A stretch of DNA of 10,568 nucleotides. Origin: Oscillospiraceae bacterium. GTDB taxonomy: Bacteria > Bacillota > Clostridia > Oscillospirales > Ruminococcaceae. The position numbers and the translations under genes are program-made. The DNA lies in contig JAHHUB010000044.1 of NCBI GenBank assembly GCA_020024175.1, forward strand, positions 1 to 10,568, in the 5' to 3' direction. Within the stretch, counting starts at the first letter, position 1. Every line of letters begins with the position of its first letter. Under the pieces are notes generated by a model. That model was given only the letters and a program-made list of their open reading frames with translations. It ran no database searches and was not told where the DNA came from. Shown here piece after piece: positions 1-7,131 of this stretch.

Positions 1-106
1 GTTAATATACTAATAATTATACTCAAAAATTTTTATAATTTTATATGAATAAATATGTAGAAACTTTGCTATTAATGTATTAATATAAAATATAAACACT
101 GTGCTA

Positions 107-135
107 TTGATATAAAAAAAATAATGTGGTAAAAT
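107..135 (+). promoter_or_regulatory. Probable sigma-A promoter for ddl-DUF1934-argS
   Basis: The sequence shows a -35 box TTGATA (107-112), a 17-nt spacer and a -10 box TAAAAT (130-135). The -10 box is preceded by TGG at 127-129, which gives the extended -10 pattern TGn. Both hexamers match the sigma-A consensus at 5 of 6 positions. Transcription would begin near 142, leaving a leader of about 80 nt before ddl. A TATAAT at 149-154 also stands out but has no good -35 at the right distance. The region is very AT-rich, so chance matches are possible, but spacing and the extended -10 make this the best candidate. Confidence 0.65.
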
Positions 136-222
136 AGAATATTATATGTATAATAATTTCATAAAGGACAGCAAATTATTGAAATATCATATGTTAAAGT
201 GAAAATACTGCATGGAGGGTGA

Positions 223-1296
223 ATGATGAACAATTCCGAAACCAAAGAAACAATAGCGGTTATTTTCGGCGGGGCCAACAGTGAACATGAAGTATCACGA
301 CGAAGTGTAACCAGTATACTTGAAAATATAAATCGGGAAAAATACAATATAGTTATGGTGGGAATCACCAAAGAAGGCAAATGGTATTATTACAACGGAA
401 AAGTTGAAGATATAGTAAACGGAGACTGGGAAAAATCCCAGGAAAAATATCCTGCAATAATTTCCCCAGACACATCTCATCATGGACTTCTTATTTTAAA
501 AGAAAACAGTTGGGAAATAAAAAAAATAGATGTAATTTTTCCGGTTATGCATGGAAAAAATGCAGAGGATGGTACAATTCAGGGACTTTTTGAAATTGCT
601 GGCATACCATATGTGGGCTGTGGTGTAGGAGCTTCCTCCAACTGCATGGATAAGGAATATACTCATATTCTTTTGGAAAGCGGCGGAGTAAAAACCGCAA
701 AGTGGGCAGTGGCAAAGAAAAAGGATTTGGAAAATTTTGATGAAACCGAAAAATTTATGGCTGAAAAACTTCGTTATCCCATGTTTGTAAAACCTGCCAA
801 TGCAGGTTCATCGGTGGGAGTAAGCAAGGCGAAAAATAAGGAAGAACTGAAAAAAGCCATTGAAAATGCTCTTATTCATGATAAAAAAGTTATTGTGGAA
901 GAATTTATAAAGGGAAAAGAAATTGAATGTGCAGTTATGGGAAATGATGAACCCTTTGCACCTGCTACAGGAGAACTGGAAATACGATCCGAATTTTATG
1001 ATTATGAATCAAAATACATAAATGACAGCACAAGTATTCATATTCCTGCCAGAATTTCTGAGGAGGACTCTTTAAGAATAAGAGAAACTGCTGTAAAAGC
1101 CTATAAGATTTTAGGTTGTCAGGGACTTACCAGAGTGGACTTTTTCCTTTGTGATGATGGAAAAATTATTCTGCTGGAACCTAATACCATGCCGGGATTT
1201 ACATCTATAAGTATGTATCCTAAACTTATTATGCAAAGTGGTATGAGTTATTCCGATATAATTGATAAACTTATTTTCTTGGCTAAAGAAAGATAG
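223..1296 (+). CDS. ddl: D-alanine--D-alanine ligase
   Basis: This ATP-grasp enzyme joins two D-alanines into the dipeptide that ends the peptidoglycan stem; it is cytosolic. In the 357-aa product the N-terminal substrate domain carries FGGANSEHEVS (15-25), whose E21 matches the conserved active-site Glu. HGKNAEDGTIQGLFE lies at 110-124, the ATP-grasp strand KPANAGSSVGVS at 189-200, and the metal/phosphate motif EPNTMPGFT at 319-327. The omega-loop FYDYESKY (257-264) ends in the Tyr typical of D-Ala-D-Ala ligases rather than the loop of VanA-type D-Ala-D-Lac ligases, so I infer ordinary specificity. Length and motif order are normal for the family. Two adjacent ATGs (223 and 226) follow GGAGGG at 214-219; 226 has the better spacing (6 nt), so the true start may be one codon later. 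The gene is first in an operon with DUF1934 and argS; the next start lies 16 nt downstream. Confidence 0.95.
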   Translation: MMNNSETKETIAVIFGGANSEHEVSRRSVTSILENINREKYNIVMVGITKEGKWYYYNGKVEDIVNGDWEKSQEKYPAIISPDTSHHGLLILKENSWEIKKIDVIFPVMHGKNAEDGTIQGLFEIAGIPYVGCGVGASSNCMDKEYTHILLESGGVKTAKWAVAKKKDLENFDETEKFMAEKLRYPMFVKPANAGSSVGVSKAKNKEELKKAIENALIHDKKVIVEEFIKGKEIECAVMGNDEPFAPATGELEIRSEFYDYESKYINDSTSIHIPARISEEDSLRIRETAVKAYKILGCQGLTRVDFFLCDDGKIILLEPNTMPGFTSISMYPKLIMQSGMSYSDIIDKLIFLAKER

Positions 1297-1312
1297 AAAG
1301 CAGGTACTTAAT

Positions 1313-1732
1313 TTGAAAAAAGACGCAAAAATAAGCATACGGGGCAGACAGACAGTGGACGGCGAATCGGAAGTTGTGGAAGTTTTTACCCAGGGAAGTT
1401 TTTATAAAAAAAATGATGTTTACTATATAGTTTACGAATCTAATGAAGATACAGTATTTAAAGGCACAACTACAACTGTAAAAATCGAAAAAAATAAAGT
1501 TGTAATGCTGAGATCAGCACCCACTGAATCACAGCTCATAATTGAAAAAAGCAATCGTCATTTGTGCAGTTACAATACAGGCTATGGCAATGTTATGATA
1601 GGTATAAACGGCAGTAAAATTGATGTTGATTTAAACGAAAAAGGCGGAAGAGTCAGATTTAAATATACGATTGATGTAAATTCCGCACTGTTAAGTTCAC
1701 ATGAAGTAAGTATATTTGTGGAGGAATGTTAA
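1313..1732 (+). CDS. DUF1934 family protein (YwiB-like)
   Basis: This is a small cytosolic protein of 139 aa with no signal peptide or membrane segment. It matches the DUF1934 pattern: a basic start (KKDAKISIRG), an early 'GE-E-VEVFTQGSFY' strand, then alternating beta-strand-like stretches ending in VSIFVEEC. Family knowledge: DUF1934/YwiB proteins have a calycin-like beta-barrel fold and no firmly assigned function, and ywiB lies directly before argS in Bacillus subtilis, as here. I start it at TTG 1313 because family members begin at this point and an AGG lies about 8 nt upstream. The longer in-frame ATG at 1262 would overlap the end of ddl by 35 nt and add residues with no family match. 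It sits 16 nt after ddl, and its stop is separated from the argS ATG by one base, so it is probably co-transcribed and coupled with argS. Family assignment is from recognition, not a search. Confidence 0.8.
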   Translation: MKKDAKISIRGRQTVDGESEVVEVFTQGSFYKKNDVYYIVYESNEDTVFKGTTTTVKIEKNKVVMLRSAPTESQLIIEKSNRHLCSYNTGYGNVMIGINGSKIDVDLNEKGGRVRFKYTIDVNSALLSSHEVSIFVEEC

Positions 1733-1733
1733 A

Positions 1734-3425
1734 ATGGCTAATTTAATAGAAAAAGCAAAACATGAAATAAAAGAAATAATTGAAAATGCAGCAGCAAAAG
1801 CTCAGGCTGAAAATGCTTTGCCAGCAGGAGAAATGCAGAAGTTTGTAGTGGAAGTTCCTTCTGATACGACTCATGGGGATTTTGCCTCCAATGTGGCTAT
1901 GGCAAATGCAAAAACTTTTAGATTGCCGCCAAGAAAAATTGCCGAAGTTATTGTACAAAACTTTAATTTAGAAAACACATACTTTGAAAAAGCTGAAATT
2001 GCAGGCCCCGGATTTATTAACTTCTTTTTAAAGGATAGTTGGTTCTCTGATGTAATTAAAAGTGCCTGTGAAGAAGGTGCCGATTATGGTAAATCAGATT
2101 TTGGCAATGGTAAAAAAGTAATGGTTGAATTTGTTTCAGCTAACCCCACAGGTCCCATGCATATGGGAAATGCCAGAGGCGGTGCTATTGGTGATGTACT
2201 TGCAGAAGCTATGAACTGGGCAGGATATAAGGTTCAGAGAGAATTTTATATAAACGATGCCGGCAACCAGATTGCTAAATTCGGTATATCTTTGGAAGCA
2301 AGATATTTGCAGATTTACAAAGGTGATGAAATTGAATTCCCTGAAGACGGCTACCATGGTGATGACATCAAAGAAAGAGCACAGGGATTTGCTGACATTC
2401 ATGGCGATAAATTTGTAAATGTTTCCGAAGAAGAAAGAAGAAAAGCTTTGGTAGATTATGCTTTGCCTCTTAATATTGCCAAGCTTAAAACAGACCTTTC
2501 CGCATACAGAATAGAATTTGATGAATGGTTCCCCGAAAGCACACTTCATGCAAGCGGAGCTGTTATGGCAGTAGTTGATTTGATGAGAGAAAAAGGCTAT
2601 GCTTATGAAAAAGATGGTGCAGTATGGTATGCTGCCACTAAATTCGGTGCTGAAAAGGACGAAGTTTTGGTAAGAGCAAATGGTTTCCCAACTTATTTTG
2701 CCGCAGATATTGCATATCACTATAATAAATTTGCAATAAGAGGATTTGACAAATGTATTGATGTATGGGGTGCAGACCACCATGGCCATGTTGCAAGACT
2801 TAAAGGAGCACTCAATGCCACAGGAGTGGACGGAAATAATCTTGATATTGTACTTATGCAGCTTGTAAACCTCATTCAAGACGGTGTTCCTGTAAAAATG
2901 AGCAAGAGAAGTGGCAAGGCTATTCAGTTGGCAGACCTTATCGAAGAAATCCCGATTGATGCTGCAAGATTTTTCTTTACTATGAGAGAAGCAAATTCCA
3001 CTTTGGATTTTGACCTTGATTTGGCTGTGGAAGAATCTTCCAAAAACCCTGTTTACTATGTTCAGTATGCTCATGCAAGAATTTGCAGCATTTTAAACAA
3101 CCTGAAAGCAGAAGGAATAAATACGGACAACATTTCCCAAGTAGATTCAAAACTTCTTACCACACCTGAAGAAAAAGAGCTTATCAGAATTATTGCAGCT
3201 ATGCCTGACGAAATTATTTCTGTTGCCAAAACTTATGATACAGCAGCTCTTCCTCACTATGTGATGGATGTTGCTACTGCATTTCACAAATTCTATGGTG
3301 CCTGCAAAGTAAGAACAGAGGACGAAAAACTTATGAATGCAAGAATTGCTCTTTGCAATGCAGCTAGAAATGTTATTAAGAACATTCTCACCATGCTTAA
3401 AGTTTCTGCTCCCGAAAAAATGTAG
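1734..3425 (+). CDS. argS: Arginyl-tRNA synthetase
   Basis: This cytosolic class I aminoacyl-tRNA synthetase charges tRNA-Arg using ATP. The 563-aa product shows the ArgRS order: an N-terminal tRNA D-loop recognition domain (about 1-115, with DTTHGDFASNVAM), the signature SANPTGPMHMGN containing the HIGH-like HMGN (143-146), and KMSKRSGK (KMSKR at 388-392). A helical DALR-type anticodon-binding domain fills the last ~120 residues, ending in the family-typical MLKVSAPEKM. Length is normal for bacterial ArgRS. The start is ATG 1734, with GGAGG at 1720-1724; an in-frame ATG at 1716 would overlap DUF1934 and lacks such a site. No T-box antiterminator motif is visible upstream, so control probably lies at the ddl promoter. 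Transcription likely ends at the hairpin at 3506-3570. Confidence 0.97.
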   Translation: MANLIEKAKHEIKEIIENAAAKAQAENALPAGEMQKFVVEVPSDTTHGDFASNVAMANAKTFRLPPRKIAEVIVQNFNLENTYFEKAEIAGPGFINFFLKDSWFSDVIKSACEEGADYGKSDFGNGKKVMVEFVSANPTGPMHMGNARGGAIGDVLAEAMNWAGYKVQREFYINDAGNQIAKFGISLEARYLQIYKGDEIEFPEDGYHGDDIKERAQGFADIHGDKFVNVSEEERRKALVDYALPLNIAKLKTDLSAYRIEFDEWFPESTLHASGAVMAVVDLMREKGYAYEKDGAVWYAATKFGAEKDEVLVRANGFPTYFAADIAYHYNKFAIRGFDKCIDVWGADHHGHVARLKGALNATGVDGNNLDIVLMQLVNLIQDGVPVKMSKRSGKAIQLADLIEEIPIDAARFFFTMREANSTLDFDLDLAVEESSKNPVYYVQYAHARICSILNNLKAEGINTDNISQVDSKLLTTPEEKELIRIIAAMPDEIISVAKTYDTAALPHYVMDVATAFHKFYGACKVRTEDEKLMNARIALCNAARNVIKNILTMLKVSAPEKM

Positions 3426-3505
3426 CAAAACCCAATCATTGCGATAAACATAGTCTGAAAATCTTAACTTATTACAAAATACAAACATATCCAAAACAAA
3501 ATAAA

Positions 3506-3570
3506 CCCCACCATATTAGATTTTACTGTTTTTTTATAATTGGTAATTTAATATAGTGGGGATATTTTTT
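3506..3570 (+). terminator. Intrinsic terminator after argS
   Basis: The arms 3506-3518 (CCCCACC then ATATTA) and 3549-3561 (TAATAT then AGTGGGG) pair over 13 positions with one C/A mismatch, and are followed by ATATTTTTT at 3562-3570. The 30-nt interior can pair further (3519-3522 with 3545-3548; 3525-3527 with 3542-3544), leaving a T-rich apical loop. It sits 80 nt after the argS stop and before the murD promoter, as expected for an operon boundary. A-rich sequence precedes the C-run, so weak activity on the opposite strand is possible. Confidence 0.8.
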
Positions 3571-3592
3571 AAAGGATTATAAGGACAATGAC

Positions 3593-3621
3593 TTGTTAAA
3601 CCAAGGATTTTGATATATAAT
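3593..3621 (+). promoter_or_regulatory. Probable sigma-A promoter for murD unit
   Basis: A -35 box TTGTTA (3593-3598), a 17-nt spacer and a perfect -10 box TATAAT (3616-3621) lie just after the argS terminator. Transcription would start near 3628, leaving about 27 nt before the murD TTG at 3655, enough for its ribosome binding site. This placement argues against the in-frame TTG at 3610 as the murD start, since that codon would lie upstream of the transcript. Confidence 0.75.
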
Positions 3622-3641
3622 GAATATGTATTCTTGATGTT

Positions 3642-3657
3642 GGAGGGGAAAAATTTG
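3642..3657 (+). promoter_or_regulatory. Ribosome binding site that fixes the murD TTG start
   Basis: GGAGGGG (3642-3648) lies 6 nt before TTG 3655-3657. It is among the strongest Shine-Dalgarno matches in the window and pairs with a non-ATG start. No ATG exists in frame between it and the conserved N-terminal beta-strand of MurD. Confidence 0.8.
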
Positions 3658-5040
3658 AACATTACTTATGACAGATTTTTTAAAAGCCTGAAAAATAAAA
3701 AAGTTACTTTTATAGGTCTTGGAGTAAGCCATAAAGAACTTATTGGGAAATTTCTGCACTATGGTGCTCATATAACTGTTTGCGACAGAAGAACTATGAA
3801 AGAACTGGGGGATTTGGGAAAAGAAATTGCCCAAAAAGGGGTTAAACTTTGTTTGGGTGAAAATTATCTTGATAATTTGGACGGAGATATTATTATGAGA
3901 ACTCCCGGACTTAATTATAACAATGAAAATTTAGTTAAAGCCAGAAAAAAAGGTTGTGTTATAACCAGTGAAACTGAATTGTTCTTTGACTTTTGTCCGG
4001 CTCATGTAATAGCTATTACAGGTTCTGACGGAAAAACCACTACTGCCACTATTGCGGCAAAATTTCTTGAAAAAGAAGGTTATAAAGTTCATTTGGGTGG
4101 AAATATCGGAAAACCCTTGCTTTATCGCATAGAAGAAATTAAACCTGAGGACTATGTGGTAATAGAGCTTTCCAGTTTTCAGCTTATGAGTATGAGAAAA
4201 TCTGCCGATACAGCACTTATTACCAATATAAGCCCCAATCATTTGGATATGCACAATTCAATGGAAGAATATATACAGGCAAAATACAATCTTATTTATC
4301 ATCAAAATGCTTTTGGAACAGCAGTATTAAATGCTGACAATATTTTATCCGCTGACGCTGAAAAATTTGCCAGAGGAAATGTGCTTAAATTTTCTGTAAA
4401 AAATAAAGTCGAAAAGGGAACATACCTTAAAGACAATCAAATTATACTTGCAGAGGATGGAGAGGAAATCCCGGTTTTGGACATTGACAGAATCAAAATT
4501 CCGGGAATGCACAATGTAGAAAATTATATGGCAGCAATCTGCATTACAAAGGGACTTGTAACTGCTAAAACTATAGGTGAAGTAGCTGAAGAATTTGGAG
4601 GCGTTGAACACAGATTTGAATTTGTCCGTGAAGTGGAAGGTGTTAAATACTATAATGATACTATGGCAACCACACCTACTAGTGCCATTGCAGGCATAAG
4701 CAGTTCCGAAAATAAAATGATAATGATAGCAGGCGGACATGATAAGAATCTCTCTTTTGACGAACTGGCAAAAAAAATAAATGAAAAAGTCAGAGTGCTT
4801 ATTCTTATGGGAGAAACTTCTGAAAGAATTGAAAATGCAGTTTTAAGTGCATCTAATTTTAAGTCTGCCGAAATTATAATAGAACATGCGGAAAATATGG
4901 AAGAAGCAGTTAAAATTGCAAAAAAACACGCTGTATGGGGTGAAATTGTAGCTCTTTGCCCTGCCTGTTCCAGTTTTGACAAATATAAAAACTTTGCAGA
5001 GCGTGGAAATCACTTTAAAAATATAGTAAATGCACTATAA
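3655..5040 (+). CDS. murD: UDP-N-acetylmuramoyl-L-alanine--D-glutamate ligase
   Basis: MurD adds D-glutamate to UDP-MurNAc-L-Ala with ATP, the second amino-acid step of peptidoglycan precursor synthesis in the cytosol. The 461-aa product has the three Mur-ligase domains. These are an N-terminal Rossmann-like domain with KVTFIGLGVSH (16-26) and the TPG motif (83-85); a central ATPase with P-loop ITGSDGKTTT (121-130), ELSSFQL (171-177), NISPNHLDMH (191-200) and a Lys at 210 in the position of the carbamylated lysine; and a C-terminal domain following PGMHNVEN (283-290), with HRFEFV (319-324) and NDTMATTP (334-341). The last motif is the clostridial form of the MurD 'DS-AT' signature. Nearly all family hallmarks are present, so it should be active. 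It starts at TTG 3655 and has its own promoter, outside a division/cell-wall cluster as far as this window shows. It heads the downstream gene train; the next gene begins 35 nt later. Confidence 0.93.
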   Translation: MNITYDRFFKSLKNKKVTFIGLGVSHKELIGKFLHYGAHITVCDRRTMKELGDLGKEIAQKGVKLCLGENYLDNLDGDIIMRTPGLNYNNENLVKARKKGCVITSETELFFDFCPAHVIAITGSDGKTTTATIAAKFLEKEGYKVHLGGNIGKPLLYRIEEIKPEDYVVIELSSFQLMSMRKSADTALITNISPNHLDMHNSMEEYIQAKYNLIYHQNAFGTAVLNADNILSADAEKFARGNVLKFSVKNKVEKGTYLKDNQIILAEDGEEIPVLDIDRIKIPGMHNVENYMAAICITKGLVTAKTIGEVAEEFGGVEHRFEFVREVEGVKYYNDTMATTPTSAIAGISSSENKMIMIAGGHDKNLSFDELAKKINEKVRVLILMGETSERIENAVLSASNFKSAEIIIEHAENMEEAVKIAKKHAVWGEIVALCPACSSFDKYKNFAERGNHFKNIVNAL

Positions 5041-5075
5041 AATAAAAAAATAATTATGAATGAGAGGTCAGAAAA

Positions 5076-6095
5076 ATGGACATTAAAAAAGTTCTTATTG
5101 AGTTTACACAGTTAAACGGAACATCTGGAATGGAAGAAAACGCCGCTGAATACGGCATAAAAGCTCTTTCCAAATATGGAAAGGTTCAAAAAACACCGCT
5201 GAAAAGCATTATCTGCACAGTAAAAGAACCGGAAGAAGGCAAGCCTCATTTGATGCTGGAAGCTCATATGGACGAAATCGGACTTATTATCACTCATATT
5301 GATGACAAAGGATTCCTTAAAGTAGGTCAGGTGGGCGGTATTGACAGAAACTCTGTATTGGGTGCACCTGTTACTGTACATACACAATCAGGGGACATTA
5401 AAGCAGTTGTATGTTGCCAGCCTCCTCATCTCACAGATGATCACAGCAAACTCCCCACTATTGATGAAATCAGCATTGACACAGGTCTTCCCAAAGAAGA
5501 AGTTGAAAAGAAAATTAAACTTGGTGACAGAATTACTTTTGACTGTGAACCTGCAATGCTTTTAAACAATACAATCACCTGTAAAGCTCAGGATGACAGA
5601 TCATGCTGTGTAATTTTGCTCAGAGCTTTGGAACTTTTGGAAAATGAAAAATATGACTGCGGACTTTCTGTTGTATTCTCCTCCATGGAAGAAGTAGGCG
5701 GACAGGGTGCTAAAACTGCCGCATATATTGTAAATCCTACTCATGCTATTGCCTGTGATGTATCTTTTGCTTATACACCTGATGTTAAACCTCATCAAGT
5801 GGGTAAATTAGGTGAAGGCGGTATGGTTGGATATGCTTCAATACTAAACGATGAAATGTCAAACAAACTTATGGAAATCGGCAAAGAAAAGAATATTCCA
5901 TGTCAGGCAGAACCTATGGGCGGCGGCGGAACAGGTACAGACGCAGATGGTATTGCCGTTACCAGAAACGGTGTTAAAACTGCTCTTATTTCTTTGCCTC
6001 AGAAATATATGCACACAATTATTGAAACAATTTCATTGGACGATATTGAAAACACAGCCAAACTTATTGCTGAATATGTAAAAACACTTAGATAG
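5076..6095 (+). CDS. M42 family metallo-aminopeptidase (first copy)
   Basis: This is probably a cytosolic dinuclear metal aminopeptidase that trims N-terminal residues from peptides; M42 enzymes usually form large TET dodecamers. The 339-aa product shows the M42 centre: HMDE (H64, D66), DDR at 173-175 supplying the bridging Asp, EE at 205-206 (catalytic base and metal ligand) in MEEVGGQGA, D228 as the next acidic ligand, and H313 in KYMH. The PDZ-like/oligomerisation insert runs roughly 70-165 and includes the family pattern DTGLPKEEVEKKIKLGD. The usual DDR-x-G-C reads DDRSCC here, a mild deviation. AGAGG (5063-5067) lies 8 nt before ATG 5076. The gene lies 35 nt after murD and 16 nt before a second M42 gene, with no terminator between them. 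Substrate preference (glutamyl, leucyl or other) cannot be read from the sequence; older annotations call such proteins endoglucanase or FrvX. Confidence 0.9.
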   Translation: MDIKKVLIEFTQLNGTSGMEENAAEYGIKALSKYGKVQKTPLKSIICTVKEPEEGKPHLMLEAHMDEIGLIITHIDDKGFLKVGQVGGIDRNSVLGAPVTVHTQSGDIKAVVCCQPPHLTDDHSKLPTIDEISIDTGLPKEEVEKKIKLGDRITFDCEPAMLLNNTITCKAQDDRSCCVILLRALELLENEKYDCGLSVVFSSMEEVGGQGAKTAAYIVNPTHAIACDVSFAYTPDVKPHQVGKLGEGGMVGYASILNDEMSNKLMEIGKEKNIPCQAEPMGGGGTGTDADGIAVTRNGVKTALISLPQKYMHTIIETISLDDIENTAKLIAEYVKTLR

Positions 6096-6111
6096 AGGAG
6101 AGGGATTTATA

Positions 6112-7131
6112 ATGATAGAAACAGTTAAAGAATTAAGCCTTTTAAACGGTGTTTCCGGCAAGGAGGATGCTGTAAGAGAAGCTATTATCAAAAAAATCGA
6201 AGGCAAATGCCAATACCATGTGGATAATTTGGGAAGTATTGTTGTATTTAAAAAAGGTAAAAAAACTCCTAAAAATAAAGTTTTGCTCACAGCTCATATG
6301 GATGAAGTAGGTTTTATTGTAACTCATATTGAAGATAACGGATATATTCGTTTTTCCTCTTGTGGCAGCATTGATCCCAGAGTTGTAGTTTCCAGAACAG
6401 TAAAAGTGGGAAAAGATGAAAGAGTAGGTGTTATTGGTACAAAGGCTCTTCATATGAAAACCGCTGAAGAAAGAGGAAAAACTTACGAAATTAAGGATTT
6501 ATACATAGACATCGGTGCAAAAGACAAAGAAGAAGCCGAAAAACATGTAAAACTTGGGGACAGAGCTGTATTCAGAACCGAATTTACAGAATATGGCGAC
6601 GGATTTGTCAGATGTAAGGCTTTGGACGACAGAGCAGGCTGTGCAATCCTCATTGACCTTATTGAGAATTATGATGAGTATGATATGAACTATGCATTTA
6701 CTGTACAGGAAGAAACAGGCTGTACAGGTGCTTTGTGTGTAGCTAATGCAGTACATCCCGATATTGCAGTTGTGGTTGAAACAACTACAGCAGGAGATAC
6801 TCCCGGAACTTCTGATGATAAAGTTTCATGCAAACTTAAACATGGTCCTGTTATTTATTTTAAGGATAAAACCACAATTTATAATAATGAGCTTTACAAT
6901 CTTATTATGGATAAAGCTGAAAAATGGAAAATTCCTCATCAAAGCAAAAACACTATTACAGGCACCAATGAAGCAAGAGTTATGCAGGTATCCGGCGGCG
7001 GAATTAAGGTTGCAGCTATATCCACACCATGCAGATACCTTCATTCTGCGTCCTGTACAATGACAAAGGAAGATTTTGAAAACACACATAAGCTTATCAA
7101 AAAACTTCTTCCCGAATTTTGTGAAATGTAA
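6112..7131 (+). CDS. M42 family metallo-aminopeptidase (second copy)
   Basis: This is a second M42 aminopeptidase, a paralogue of the preceding gene and also 339 aa, but clearly divergent. The metal centre is complete: AHMDE (H62, D64), KALDDRAGC (D172/D173), the catalytic pair E200-E201 in QEETGCTGA, and H311 in RYLH. The fourth acidic ligand position is Glu (E223, in VVVETTTAGD) where the first copy has Asp (D228). Both residues occur in M42 and related M18/M20 enzymes. The start ATG 6112 follows a GGAGAGGG site (6099-6106). The stop TAA overlaps the ATG of the next gene by one base, implying translational coupling. M42 genes often occur in tandem in Bacillota and can form mixed complexes with complementary specificities; whether these two do so is inference. 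Confidence 0.9.
   Translation: MIETVKELSLLNGVSGKEDAVREAIIKKIEGKCQYHVDNLGSIVVFKKGKKTPKNKVLLTAHMDEVGFIVTHIEDNGYIRFSSCGSIDPRVVVSRTVKVGKDERVGVIGTKALHMKTAEERGKTYEIKDLYIDIGAKDKEEAEKHVKLGDRAVFRTEFTEYGDGFVRCKALDDRAGCAILIDLIENYDEYDMNYAFTVQEETGCTGALCVANAVHPDIAVVVETTTAGDTPGTSDDKVSCKLKHGPVIYFKDKTTIYNNELYNLIMDKAEKWKIPHQSKNTITGTNEARVMQVSGGGIKVAAISTPCRYLHSASCTMTKEDFENTHKLIKKLLPEFCEM

Noticed and set aside
223..1296. Ddl as a VanA-like glycopeptide-resistance ligase
   Set aside because: The omega-loop keeps FYDYESKY with the Tyr of D-Ala-D-Ala ligases, and no vanH, vanX or vanRS neighbours are present.
1297..1733. T-box riboswitch ahead of argS
   Set aside because: No T-box sequence, antiterminator fold or terminator is visible upstream of ddl or argS; the short gaps between genes leave no room for one.
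2136..3074. A 312-residue open frame on the minus strand inside argS
   Set aside because: It lies fully antisense to a certain argS gene, has Cys/Phe/Ser-rich low-quality sequence with no recognisable domain, and lacks a ribosome binding site. It is a shadow of argS codon bias.
3610..3654. Upstream TTG extension of murD
   Set aside because: The codon lies before the -10 box at 3616-3621, and the strong GGAGGGG site points to TTG 3655.
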